Made by a program: the position numbers and the translations under genes | Source of the DNA: Lagopus muta | Lineage: Eukaryota; Chordata; Aves; Galliformes; Phasianidae | Length of the DNA: 64,000 bases | Reading direction: 5' to 3' | NCBI RefSeq assembly: GCF_023343835.1 | Contig: NC_064439.1 | Span: forward strand, 29,303,933-29,367,932 | The notes under the pieces: model-generated | What the model saw: only the letters and a program-made list of their open reading frames with translations | Databases searched by the model: none | Told to the model about the DNA's origin: nothing | In this document: piece by piece, positions 24,601-36,679 of the stretch | How the letters are laid out: each line of letters starts with the position of its first letter | How positions within the stretch are numbered: position 1 is the stretch's first letter

Positions 24601-27600
24601 CAGTCTGAACAACGGCCTGGCTGATTTGATTCAAGAAAATTCCTCCTCTTAGTGAAAAGCAATAAAAACTTCACAAGGATGAAATGGGGAAAAAGAGTGT
24701 TTAATGATTGTGAAAATGCTTAATTCAGGATTTTCTAGACAAGCAGTAATAAAAAGAAATCACATATCACTTTCTTACTGTTTTTATTGATCTCATTTTG
24801 CTAACTCTTAAGTAAATTAGCTAAGCAAACCTTTTTATATTATCTCCTAAGCATCTGAAATGTTTTCCTGACAAAAACAAGATACTGGGCTAGACATACC
24901 TTGTGTATAACCTCATAGAAAAATTCTATATATTATCAGTAATGGAATTAAATGTATCTGAGACCATCTATTTTTTGTCAGTGAATATTTGTTCTGTGGA
25001 ATTTATTTCTCATCAGTCCTATGTAATTTAAAAGTACCAAATAGAGTTTATTGAGTAGACTATTCTTTGAGAATGTCTCATTAGTAGAACTTTTTTCTTG
25101 GTACTTAATATAAATTCAGATCTTTTCTCCTGATAGAACATGATTTATACCTTCTACAACTTTCCATAAAGACAAGCAAGTATATAGACAAACTGGAGTA
25201 TTAAAAGAGATTCATTTAACTTATTTTTTCTTAGACGTTTTCAACATTAATTTGAAATAAGATCTTCTCAAGTGACCCTATCCAAAAGCCTTACCTACAC
25301 TGGATGTGAAGAGAGTTAATGGACACTTTGGAGGAAAAAATTAAAATCCAAGCCCAAAAGCCAGGACTGAGAAAAGAAGGGAAAAAAAAACAACGCACCA
25401 GGGAAATTCCAGTCTAACAAAGCATATACTGTAAATTGATGTTACTTATCTAAATATTAATAAACTGTTAATAAAGAACAAGGAATTTTATGAAACTAGC
25501 TTTAAATTAGGGCCACACAGCTTTCTATAGTAAGCTTACTGCTAATTGAAAATTAGACAGAGCTGCGGTTAGTTTAATGACAAGGCTAGAAAGTACACAT
25601 TGGGCCTATGGCAAAGATATCCAAATCCAAAGACAGACAAGCTTTTCTTGATTATAGTGCTTACATCATGGTCATTAGAATTTAAACCAACTAACCCAAA
25701 CACAGACATCATATCTTCATTTGATAGCTTCAGTCTAGTAAATAGTGGGAAAGGATGTTATGTGTGGATTAGTTTAGCTGAAACAAAAACAGACATTCTT
25801 TTTGAACCTGTCTGGTATTGAAAACAAAAACTTCAAAATCAGGCAGTAAAGTGGGCTTATAAAGCCAGGGGCCTTTGATTTTTTTTTAAGGATCTGCATA
25901 GTGTTTTAACCAGTCTTTGTTTTGCAGGAAAACCACCTCAGCAACTGGGAATGAGGCATCCTTGTATGCAGTCTATCAGTGTTCAAGATGTTGACTTTAT
26001 CTGTGGGAACACATAAAGATTAGCAATGTTCTTCTTTGTGCTCCACCACTAGAATTCCCTGAGTTTGTGATTCACTGTCAGCTGCTTACTAAATATAACC
26101 CCTCAGCATGTCTTGGGCTTGTAGTCATGATGGCAGAATTACTAAAGACAACATAAGAACTGCACATTTAAAATGCCCAATATATATGCATATAACTTAC
26201 AGTCTGAGAAAATATCTTTCCGGTTTCCGTATTACTTCATATTTTTGCATCATGAAGCATTTCAGCCCAGATAGAACTGGACCTACATCTTGTATGTCAC
26301 TCTTATTTGGGAAGGGAAAAAAAATAAATTAAAAAAAAACCAACAAAACAAGGAAAAAAATATTATTTTTAAAGGAATTTTTTTAGATGAAAACTTTAAA
26401 AGATTTGAAACTACGGAGGAAAATTTGATGGTATAGAGCACAAAAGGCCACCAGCAAACCAGACAAGAGTAGAGAGTGTAGTGGTCTATAAGTCATCAGT
26501 CATGAATTAGCCACTGCTCTCATTTGAGAATTTTATGGAATTAGTAAACTGAATCATTTCTTCTGACGTATCACCTCTTCTGAGATGTATTTTGCTCACC
26601 TATCTTGGAAGACAAGCAGAAAATGAGACTGATGGAAGCCACACTGGTAGTATCAGGGAAAAATAAGGAATATTTAAAAATTGAAGAGTTTGTTCTAGTT
26701 AAGCAATCGTGTGGATATAAGGAAAATAATGAAAGGCACAGTCCTCACTCCACTGGTTTTGAGCTTTCCCAATCTTCTAACTCTTAAGTCTGTATTATGG
26801 CATGGTGTTACGTGGCACATAACAATATGATCTAAGTCCAAAGTCTATCAGTAACCCAAGGCATTTCTGTGAGACAGATAATCCACTAAACATGTCTGTC
26901 TTCTCCACCAGTTATAAGTGGAGGCTAAATCTTTCTTTAGAGAAGATACCTTGTTATTAGGACATAAAGTCACTTGAATTAAATCTAAATCCTCTTATGT
27001 GAATCTGAAGATCTTTTTACATGTAACTGTGTAAAAATCTCATGGCTTTTGCACAGCAAATGCTAATGGTTTGCTTAAAGCTATCACAACAATATTTATA
27101 AATCTGCATATTCAGCAAATTCAATTCACAGAGGATGAGACATAAGACATAGTCTGAAACATGTATTTATTCAGGGAAAGAAGCATATTCAGGTATGAGT
27201 CACAACACAGTGGAAAAACTGAGCAATAGGAGCAGTTCCTCCCTTCCCACAAACGTCAAACCTGTGCAGTCATGTGAAAAGAATGAAAAAAAAGAATCCT
27301 AGAATAAAAAGTGCTTCTCCTGCAAAAATGGAAAACCACTTTAATATGCAGAACTCAATTTATGAAGCTCTCTGTGTTACCTGCTGTCATTAATTTAATG
27401 ACTATCAGATCACTTAATGTTAGCTCATGTACCATCAAAATTTCTAATCACAGACCAGTGAGCTAATAAGAGGACTGAAACCAAGTCTCATGTGGCATCT
27501 ACGGACAGGATTGTTTTACATGTCCTTCCAGAAGAATAAGAGGATAGAGTGTAATACAAATTATAATCTATCTACTACCTCTGTAACTGATATCCAGTGC

Positions 27601-28189
27601 AGTTTTGTCTTATATGCATTGCAGCAGAATGTGCAGATATCTGTACTGCTTTGTGGTACTGATGTTATATGGATTCGTGCTATACTCATGCATCCAGTTA
27701 ATATAACATAAAAACAATTGTTCAAATAAGTGCATTTCCACATCATAACCTATTCAGTGGCTGATCTGCTGTCAGCCCTCCAGAATGCTTGATGAGTTCC
27801 TGTTTGTTTTTCTTGATGACATATTAAAATTTCTTCAGGCTTGGCGTTCCAAATTTCTGTTCTGTCTTTTAAAATCAACAAGTTATACTCCATATATCTA
27901 AGGTCTTGTAATAAATCTGGAGCTTTTATCTTTCCTAATGCTAAAATAAATGTTCTTCAAAGAACATTTTCAGAGAACTCTTCTCAAGGGAATTCTAAAC
28001 TGGAAACATTTCATGACTGGGTAGTGTAAAAGGTGCAAATGAAAGCTAATGACATTGATAAATAATTTACGTAGTAAGAGCAGGTAAAAACATTCATGTA
28101 GAAAATGCTTGTTCTAGTTCATTTACTTATTTCTTGAATGTGTAAATAGAAAAACAGTAACATAAAAAAGGTATTAATTGCTTCACAAC

Positions 28190-28214
28190 ACTATGCTGCA
28201 AAGAGCAGCATAGT
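28190..28214. repeat. 10-bp perfect hairpin
   Basis: Arms ACTATGCTGC (28190-28199) and GCAGCATAGT (28205-28214) pair perfectly around AAAGA. The stem is far shorter than a miRNA precursor. It may be a dyad binding site or chance. Confidence 0.85.
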
Positions 28215-29374
28215 AAATATTCCAGCAGTTTCCTGCATACATTAGCAGAACAGCCCAGATATTGCTAATATTTTAATAAACTTTGCAGCAGATAGTCCTC
28301 ATGTCTGCGCTTATTTACTCAAGATAAATTTTATTTTACTTGATACTATCATATAAAGTACCTCCCCATTAAATTAAGGCAGGCAAAAGGGAATGTTGCT
28401 GCTCGAGGGGCTCCAGGGATTTTTTGGGATTCAATGGGAAAAAGTTTCAACACAAAAATTGTTGCATTAAGTGTGATGCTCAGACACCATTTCAAGCAGA
28501 TGTACAAGCTGTAGGTCTGTGGAACGAAATGCCAGCTACAAAATCATTTGCACCAACAATGTGTAAGATGTGTTTTTCCCCATATTCAACACAACTTTAA
28601 ATTTCCAGTACCAAATCTATGTGAAACTCAATGTTTTTGTGTCACATAGGGTTCGTTTTGCTGTGTGCTGGTTTACACCTACTCATTTCCCTGCTCAGGT
28701 TTCAGACCTGAAGGTCTCCAACTCTTCATTCGCAGCATGGAACAGGTCACACTTCCTGCTCCCCCATAAGAAGAATTGCCCTCTTTAGTGAGAGAGAAAG
28801 AACAAAGAATAAGTAACAGTTTGTTTCTGGCACATGCTCACAAATGTGGGGTGGTTGGTGGGCATTTTCATGAATACCAGCATGAAAAGGAGTATCTGGT
28901 GATAAGCAGGACCATGAAACCATGAATAACAGCAAACTGAATTCGATTTATTTCTTTGTGAATGTATTTGCAAGTCTGTTTTTACATTATTTGACCAGAT
29001 GTAGCAAATAAGCATTTCTTTATTTGTTAATGGAAATATATTTTAGAACATGATCTATTAATGGCAATAAAATATGGTGGCAATAAAATATGGTATATTA
29101 CTATTTTGTCATCTATTTAAGAAGTCTGTGATGTACCATAATTCCAACTTTCATCAAAGTTTTCATAGCTACATTTCTGCTCAACATGGGGACAGCCGAT
29201 GGCTTTTCTACAATATTGACTATAATTCCTGCAAAGACAATTGTCATCCTTGGTGTGTAGCTTCAGTGCCACTGTATCGAGGAATCAAGAAAAGCAGAGA
29301 AATGGGAAAGATAACGCCCTGTTCTCAGATAGAGCTTCAGAGCAATTTGAAGTGATTATTTCTGCCTTAGGTTT
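28215..29374. other. Unique non-coding sequence before a CR1 copy
   Basis: No gene is visible. Apart from the 16-bp tandem duplication at 29062 nothing structured stands out. Confidence 0.5.
29062..29093 (+). repeat. Exact 16-bp tandem duplication
   Basis: TGGCAATAAAATATGG occurs twice in immediate succession (29062-29077 and 29078-29093) without a mismatch. Perfect identity suggests a recent replication-slippage event, possibly polymorphic. Confidence 0.95.
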
Positions 29375-29696
29375 CATATAACCAGGAGGGAGACAGATTT
29401 TTACATGGTCTGAAAGTAATAAGAGAAGGGACAACAGCTTTAAACTTAAAGAGGGAAGATTTAGATTAGATGTTAGGGGAAAAATTTTCACTCAGAGTGT
29501 GGTGAGGCCCTGGAAGATGTTGCCCAATGAATCTGAGGATGCTTGATCCCTGGAGGTGTTACAGACCAGGTTGGGTGGGGCTCTGGGCAGCCTGATCTGG
29601 TGGGTGGCAGCCCTGCCCTTGGCAGGAGTTGAAACTAAATGATTCTCAAGGTCTCTTCCAACCCAAGCGATTCTATGATTTTATGAATCTATGATT
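29375..29696 (+). mobile_element. CR1 LINE, 3' end (about 320 bp)
   Basis: Plus-orientation CR1 3' portion. Near 29385 it has the end-of-ORF2/3'-UTR block around 'agggagacagatttttacat', then 'gaagatttagattagatgtt' at 29455, 'ggtggggctctgggcagcct' at 29573 and 'gtctcttccaaccc' at 29651. It ends in repeated ATTCTATGATT-like units, the microsatellite-like tail of avian CR1. It is 5'-truncated, with no open frame spanning it. Confidence 0.93.
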
Positions 29697-32600
29697 ATTC
29701 TTCACTAATGCTTCTATTTGTCCATAGAAGATAAGTAGGACACTCCACTTCCAAGAAGCTATTTCCCCTTCCTATTCATTTCTTTTATTCAAGGCAAAGG
29801 AAATATATGGGGTCTAAACACACCATAGCAATTCACCCATAGCATATGAAACTAATAACTTAGTCCTTACAGTAATGTTCCTTTTTTTTTTTTTTCTACA
29901 CTGCTGATGAGAGGACTTGTTCTAGAATTTTGGAGAGGAAGGGTGTCAGAGCAATTGCCAATAACTGCGTCAATGAAAGATTAGTTGAGATCATATCTTA
30001 CGGCTTCTATCATCTGATTCCAATTTCCATACACTCTTAAAAATACATAATAAATCTGAATAATACTTTAAATGAGTGTTGGTATGCACATTTTGGGTGA
30101 TACTTGAACAGTAGTAGGCATCTTTGCCAAACCTGCTAGTCTAGGTGACCACTAATTGATGTAGACCAGGAACAAGGGTTTGGAGTAGACAGAATTTAAA
30201 AATGATCTTCTATAACACTGCTCTTTGTTTGGCTGATTTGGCAGGGATTGGTATTAAAACCTTGCTTCATCTTTTATCCCTTAAATATCTGTTTGAGCAG
30301 TGAATACAGAGGGAAAAAATAATTTTGCCTCCAGTATCTATACATTGTTTCCCTAGCAGCATTTTCCAAAAGCAGAGGGTTACAGCCAGAGTTGAAGAAT
30401 GACAGTTTTGCATCAAATCCAACTATCAGGGAGTCACAGAAGAGACCCCAGGGTCTATTTTCAAGAGTAAAGTGGCTGCACTCTGACATGGATATCTCAA
30501 AATAAATGACTTGAAGCAAGCCTGCCAGGAAAAGTGGAAAATCAAGTTGAAACCAAAATGATAACTTCATGGTCAATGTGCCTTAAAGGAGAAAGGTTGG
30601 TGAAAGAACTTCTGTGACTGACAGTACGGGAAATTTATACTGGTAAAGACTGAAGTCTTTAATTTTTGCATTCTTTAACATGCTCTTGACAGTAGAAATA
30701 AGAAATATTATATAAGTAAAGGAAAAATGTTTTGAAGAAGATAAGCTGGGTGGGGGGAGGGAGGAGGAGATTTATTTTAAATTGAACTGTTATATGTTTT
30801 TCTAGCACCAACAGCTGAAAAGCAAATGCTTTCAGCAAATCTATATGTCATTACATATGTTAATACTTGGCACATAAATTTTCAAAGCTACTTTAAAAAA
30901 ATAGGTACCATTTTATGAAAGATGCTAAGTAAATTTTGTTGGATTAAATTCTAATTTTCTCTCACTTTCAGTCTCACTGACTTGTTTAGAGATGTTCTGT
31001 GTCATTTGCATAAAAGTTAAAAAAAAATCTCCAAACCAAAAGTGTTTGAAAAAAAGAAAATCTTTTCTACCTTTTGAAAAATATCCCATGACTATTTTGA
31101 CCAGTGGTGATCTGTAAAGAAAACAGATTAGAACGTTTGATAATAGAGGAAGGAAATATTATTATCACAGCTTGAAATCTGTTAACAAGGCCTTCCAAAT
31201 AGGGCAAACATTAAAGTCAAATAGAAACTCAATTACAGGAAGATTTTCAACTTGTCAAAAATAATTTCATTAATGTCAGCAATACTGAAGGTCTGTAACA
31301 AGGAAACTATTGTACAGTGTCTCTAGAAAGAAAGATTAAAGGAATGCATAGCGTAGTTTCAGCAAAAGATCCAAAAATGCTCACATTTATTTTGGTTTTT
31401 GTTCTGAAGCCAAAGAATACAATACTGCATAAAACTGAAACATCAATCTATAACTTTCTGACATGTTACATCATACAAAGACCATGGAATACTTAATAAG
31501 AGGAACTATAGATATTTGTTATCTACTTTATTCTGAACTAAAAATTATAGTAAATACCTTGTAGAGGGCAAGGATTCAAGCAGTTTGGAGGAACTGGATC
31601 TGTGAGATATTAACTGGTTCGTGTTTGAATGTTTGGCTCTTATTGCAGGGGGCTGATCTGCCCTTGCAAGTGAAGTTCCATTGGAGGAAAATCTATTGAA
31701 GAAAATTTACTGAACTGTTATAGGAAACATGCATACCTTACTGATTTAAATGCTAAAATTTATTTACCTGCTACTGTTCTTTTGGATTATGTTCAGTGGG
31801 AGATATAACTCACAAAGGCAAATGCTCAGAATTAACTCTTGCTGGGCAGAGGAGAGGATCTTACTCTAGTGGAAATGTGGAGGCTGTGTACTCCTCATCT
31901 TTTTTTATAAACAGACCTCATTGTTTATCTATTTGGATAACTTCTCCTTTGTATGAAACAAAGTGTTTCTTCTTTCAGACCTTGATGGAAAGATACAGTC
32001 CAAGGACATATTTGTGAAAAGCATTAAGGTTCTTTTGCAATTGTAGATCACAATTGATCGCCCATATTATTAGTCAGTTTCTCATGCATCTGAGTCATTT
32101 TGCCTTAGATACATTCAAGGGCAAGGGAGCTCTCTTAAAATTATTTCCAAGTGTTTAACTATGACTGCGAAGAAGATACAGAGAGATGGGGCATTAATGT
32201 TAAGTGTCTCAGGTAGTAGCTTTAAGGTAGGTGTGAAAAATCCAGAGATGAGCAAGACTGAAACAGGTTTGACTTCAGCTGACCTAACTTGAAAATCCTC
32301 TCACATATCTTATTGTATTAAATACTGCTTGAATGTATTAAGAAGGTTTGATGTAAAAATCTCTCTCTGTGGTATAGAGACCCACTAGAAAAGTGGGGAA
32401 GAACACTTTAATTTCGGCTGTGCATGATGTCATAATAGTGAAAAAAAGTGCTGTTTCCTCTTCTACAAATTTATAGAATGTTTTCATGAATGTTTGGAGG
32501 CTGTAGTACGCTAGGAAAAGTCTTCAGGAATGGCTAATTTTGTTACTTTAGAAGCCTAAGTATCATCAATGTTATTACAATCTTCAATATTCTACTGGAA

Positions 32601-33191
32601 AGTCAAGCAAAAATAAATAATTTCACTGTTATTCTTTGTTCCCTGATTTCCCAGTCAAGGTTGAGATACTGATTTTATAGTATTTTTATTAGATTTTATA
32701 GTACTGCTGTCTTCATAATTGTCTCCTTTGTCCGGTTTGAGAAGGAGCTGCAAGAGCACTTTGGAGGTGAATTGGAAGGACAATGCATCTGAATCAGAAT
32801 TTTTTTTTTCTTTTTTTTTATAGCTCTGTGTCTTATTGTAAAAACTCATGCATAAAACCCTGCAAAACACAAAAGTATTTTTCTTCTTCAGATCTTTTAC
32901 TTTCTTCTTCTGTTGCTCTGTTATTTGGATCTCAAATTGGTCAGTGCCTAAATTTTGCTGAAGTTACTGAATTTAGACTTTTACAGACAAGTACTCAGTG
33001 AGATTTTCAGAAGGTTCTAGGCAGGTTAGCCATTTTTAAAAATCTCACTGAAGACCTGTTTTCCACCTTAAATCTCTTAATATCCTTTCCTAAATTTGTA
33101 AATCATTTTCACAGGACATTTGATATCTTGATACTAATTGCTTTGAGAGACTGATATTTTCTTCACTTAATTAACTCACTGAAATCTCTTC

Positions 33192-33195
<4 letters not shown>

Positions 33196-33222
<27 letters not shown>
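33196..33222 (+). repeat. 27-nt poly-T run
   Basis: The longest homopolymer in the window: 27 T residues, then C and six more T. It might be a reverse-oriented poly(A) tail, but no retroposed sequence is recognisable on the right (minus-strand upstream) side. Confidence 0.95.
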
Positions 33223-33772
33223 CTTTTTTAAGCATGCAAAACCAGAAGCTGATTGTGCCATGTGATTGGAATGGCTCCTTATGAAAGCCTGACCTATGGA
33301 AGTGATACAAATGTTAATTTTCCTTTAATCTCCACAAGCTATTGAAGTTGCATAACATTAACACTCAATAGCTCATACCAATATTTTAATAGTCATAGTG
33401 ACATCCACACTGTAAAAGCCAGTATTCTGCTAATGGCCAGGGTCAGTAACACTTTTACAGGGCCAAACCAAATAACTTCCTAATCAGTACATTTCCTAAG
33501 ACTATTTCATGTACCTGTGATGAGAAAGAAATATTCAATTGCCAATATTGCTTGTTTAAGAGTTAAAACAGGTTCTCATCTAGCATCTTTTCACCTTGGA
33601 AAATCTGTTCTCATTTCCTTACACCAGATCTGTTTCCAAATGCTGTGTTTTGTTACAAGAGCACAGGATTTTTTAATAAACAAAATAAATGTACACACCA
33701 GAAACACTCTGATTTTGTGCTAGCTATTTATTTTATTCACATCACAAACCTATTTGCAGATCACCTTTTCAA

Positions 33773-33786
33773 AGCTGCGCGCAGCT
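33773..33786. promoter_or_regulatory. GC-rich 14-bp perfect palindrome with two CpGs
   Basis: AGCTGCGCGCAGCT equals its reverse complement and carries two CpGs in otherwise CpG-poor DNA. It overlaps CAGCTG, a class A E-box. It might bind a bHLH dimer or an NRF1-like factor, but there is no adjacent promoter or CpG island. The regulatory role is inferred from composition alone. Confidence 0.25.
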
Positions 33787-36635
33787 GGATGGCTGCATCA
33801 GGGATGTGTGCATGTGCACCAGAAACCAGGCTGAGCGACAGCTGAGCTAAGATTCAAGAAATAATGGTTCAGCTTGTTCTGTAAATCCCTTGGGCTCTAC
33901 TGTTACAAGACGGGGTGCTCTGGTAATTCTGCATCAGAATCAGTACATGACCCTGTTAAGGCAATCAACTTTGCATTTCAACAGTATGAACTGTCTTTAA
34001 ACTGCAGAGCTGGTGCGTACCATTCATTCAGACAGGGCAGTGGGTGTCATAGATCCCTTCAGCTCATACACATAAGTTGTTTCTTATTTCTTTAGAAACC
34101 AGGGTATGGCAGAAAGGGGAATGGATTGTGCCTCCTCTTTCTTCAAGCATGAAAACTTAGTGCAGTGAGATACACCAAGATGTAGGAAATAAGAAGCCAT
34201 TAGATTGGTAGGAATTTGATGCCTTGAGGATCAATAAACTGACGATTCAACTCACTTCCCACATAGGCACTATTTTAATGACATGAGTGCAAAGAATACT
34301 GGGCTCCAAGCCTTTGGCTACATTCACTTACAATTGTGTCTAGTGAGTACAGCGTCCTCTGGGAGGGGACTTTTATATAATACTAGATGATTCCCTTCTT
34401 TCCACCTTGACTAGTTATGTCCCCCTAAACAGGGGAACAGTACTGAGGTTTGTAGGCACAGATTTATGCCATGCCACAGAAAACAGTTAACCTGAGACAG
34501 TTTCAGCAGAGAAATTCCAGTTGAGCACCCACATGTGTAAATGGACATATGTGAAAAAGTAGAATTTTGTCTCTTGTGGTGCTTACACATTTGAAGTTTT
34601 GGCCTCCTGCATATCAGATTGGAGAACCTGATATAATTATCAAGAAGCCTACCTTTGAGAACCACCACCAACGTTTAAAGTCACATATGATCAGAACAAG
34701 CCCCATATACTTTTGCTATATAAATATCTACAGTCTTATTTTATGCTATCAAACCGTCAGAAATCTCAGATGTGCAAGGAAAGTAAAATCTAGTTCACAA
34801 AGAAGTTCAAGTTGAATTTAAATCCTTAAAATATTTTTAGGGAAGACTGGCCACAAACTTGCTATTTCAGACTTCATAGAGCTACTTAGCTCTTGTAATC
34901 ACAAAGATCCACATTTCTGACTAACCACTACTATTGTCTAGAGAGATCACACACAGTAAAATCAGGTACATTATACTCTGTTATCAGAACATGATGTAGC
35001 ATATTAACAAGATTGTAAGACACAATTTTGTCCTATTTTAAAATGTTCATGTGAGTGAGTTCAATAAAAAATGGTTGGAAGGCAACCTTTTCTCTTCTCT
35101 TATTGTAAGAGACATTCCAGCACATTACCAGAATGCAATATAGCAAGGATTCATTCAAAATGTTGATAATGGATTAAAATATTTTGAGCAGAGAAGCATA
35201 AAGGATCTCCTCCTACTGACTAAAATTTATAGCTGTGGCTTACATAGTAGCTTAGCAGTTCACATATGGCTTATGTCAATGGCAGAAACCATGCTATTTT
35301 CTAAATCACATTGATTTGTTATGTGGTACTGAAAGATCTTAAACAGAATCATTGGCTATAAATTACAGAATCTAGTCTTCTACATTCTTATCTGTGTTTC
35401 AGATCCATCAAAATGAGCCCAAGAGTCAAGTCTTCTATGTACACAATGCTACTAGTCAAAGAACAAGAACTAAGACCATTCAATTTCCTCCTTTTTTGGA
35501 GCCAAGCCAGGCTGACATTTTCCTTTCTGTTAGTTTTGGCAAAGAGGAAAGAGAGAGAATACTTTACTGCTCTGTTACTGATGGTTTTTTTATTTTGTTT
35601 TTATTAAAAATGTTGAAACATGGGCCCTCTGTCAAAATTATTTTATTATTGAAATCTGGGTGGGGTGAATGAACTGGCAACATTTCAGAAGGCCATTAAT
35701 GGTACTGATAAGGAAGAATCCTATTCAGCCTCCACAGTGCTGCAAAATCCTTAATTGCAATAAATTTTACTGAAATCTGGTGATTGATGTGCACAGTTAA
35801 TGAATCGGTAAAGATTCAAAGGTTAATCTACTGGGAGGTAACAAGCTCTGCCCATCTGATATTGTAACCCAAATATCATATTTGTTAGTTACATGATGAT
35901 ATTTTTTGGGCATACAAAAGAAAAAATGAGTTTTTATTGGCTGCAGATTTGTTAGGTCTCCAAGACTAAAACATTGAAAAAACAACAACTTTAATGGTGA
36001 TTCTTGAACCACGGACAAAACTTACATATATCAGAGGTGAAATGTGACCCCTTGAATAAAATATATTGTCAAACATCAAAGAAATTGCCTGAAAAGGAGA
36101 GTGTTCTGAGAAGTAGAGTGCTCTGTGAAACAAAGTTACACGTATGCCCGAGAGTGCCCCCACCTCAGCCAGTCCCTACCTCTGCCCTCAGCCTCATCCT
36201 GAAGGACAGAATTTTGGAGGGGAAAAGCATTCAGTGAAGTGTCTTAAGAACTTCCTTAACAATAAAGTAACTCTCTAGAAAAAAACAAACAACATCCAAC
36301 CAGACTCAAAATTTAAGTTAAAACATTAATAGAAAAGAAGCGAAGGAAAATTCAACAACAAAATTAAAAGAGATTGTAGGTGAGGTTAGAAGAGCTGTTG
36401 ATTAATGGCCTCGCAGGACTTCTCATCAGAGTTTCCTCTGCTACAACTTTTATGTGGTTTGGACATATGTTTTGCACTCTGTGCTCCAGAAGTCTCCCTC
36501 TTCTCCACTTTATATTAGGATATTAGTAGGTTTAGTGTAGTTAAAATAAAAATGCTGTGGCCTCTGAAAGAAGTAGACTTAGCAGGTATTCATGATAGAT
36601 AGAAACTGCTGTGAAAAGGCATTCCTAGTGTCTTT

Positions 36636-36666
36636 GATATCCTTCAGCTTGAAGCTGTTGGATATC
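36636..36666. repeat. 31-bp near-perfect palindrome at the CR1 edge
   Basis: GATATCC (36636-36642) pairs with GGATATC (36660-36666). Inside them CAGC (36645-36648) pairs with GCTG (36654-36657), with a two-base mismatch step between. It ends about 15 bp before the first CR1-like sequence, so it may mark pre-existing target DNA or the 5' junction of the insertion. Confidence 0.7.
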
Positions 36667-36679
36667 AATACTTTCCATT

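Larger units (their letters stand above)
20647..28189. other. Unique non-coding sequence
   Basis: No exon or mobile element could be supported. 23380-24020 is richer in G and C than the rest, with two adjacent plus-strand open frames of 73 and 83 codons, neither with recognisable protein features. 24350-24760 is rich in TAAT-type motifs. Simple repeats are listed separately. Confidence 0.55.
29697..36635. other. Unique AT-rich non-coding sequence
   Basis: No exon or mobile element could be supported. A G-rich patch (GGG-T-GGGGGG-A-GGG, from 30748) lies in otherwise AT-rich DNA. Open frames do not exceed about 100 codons and have composition-driven sequences. The T run at 33196 and the GC palindrome at 33773 are listed separately. 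Confidence 0.55.
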
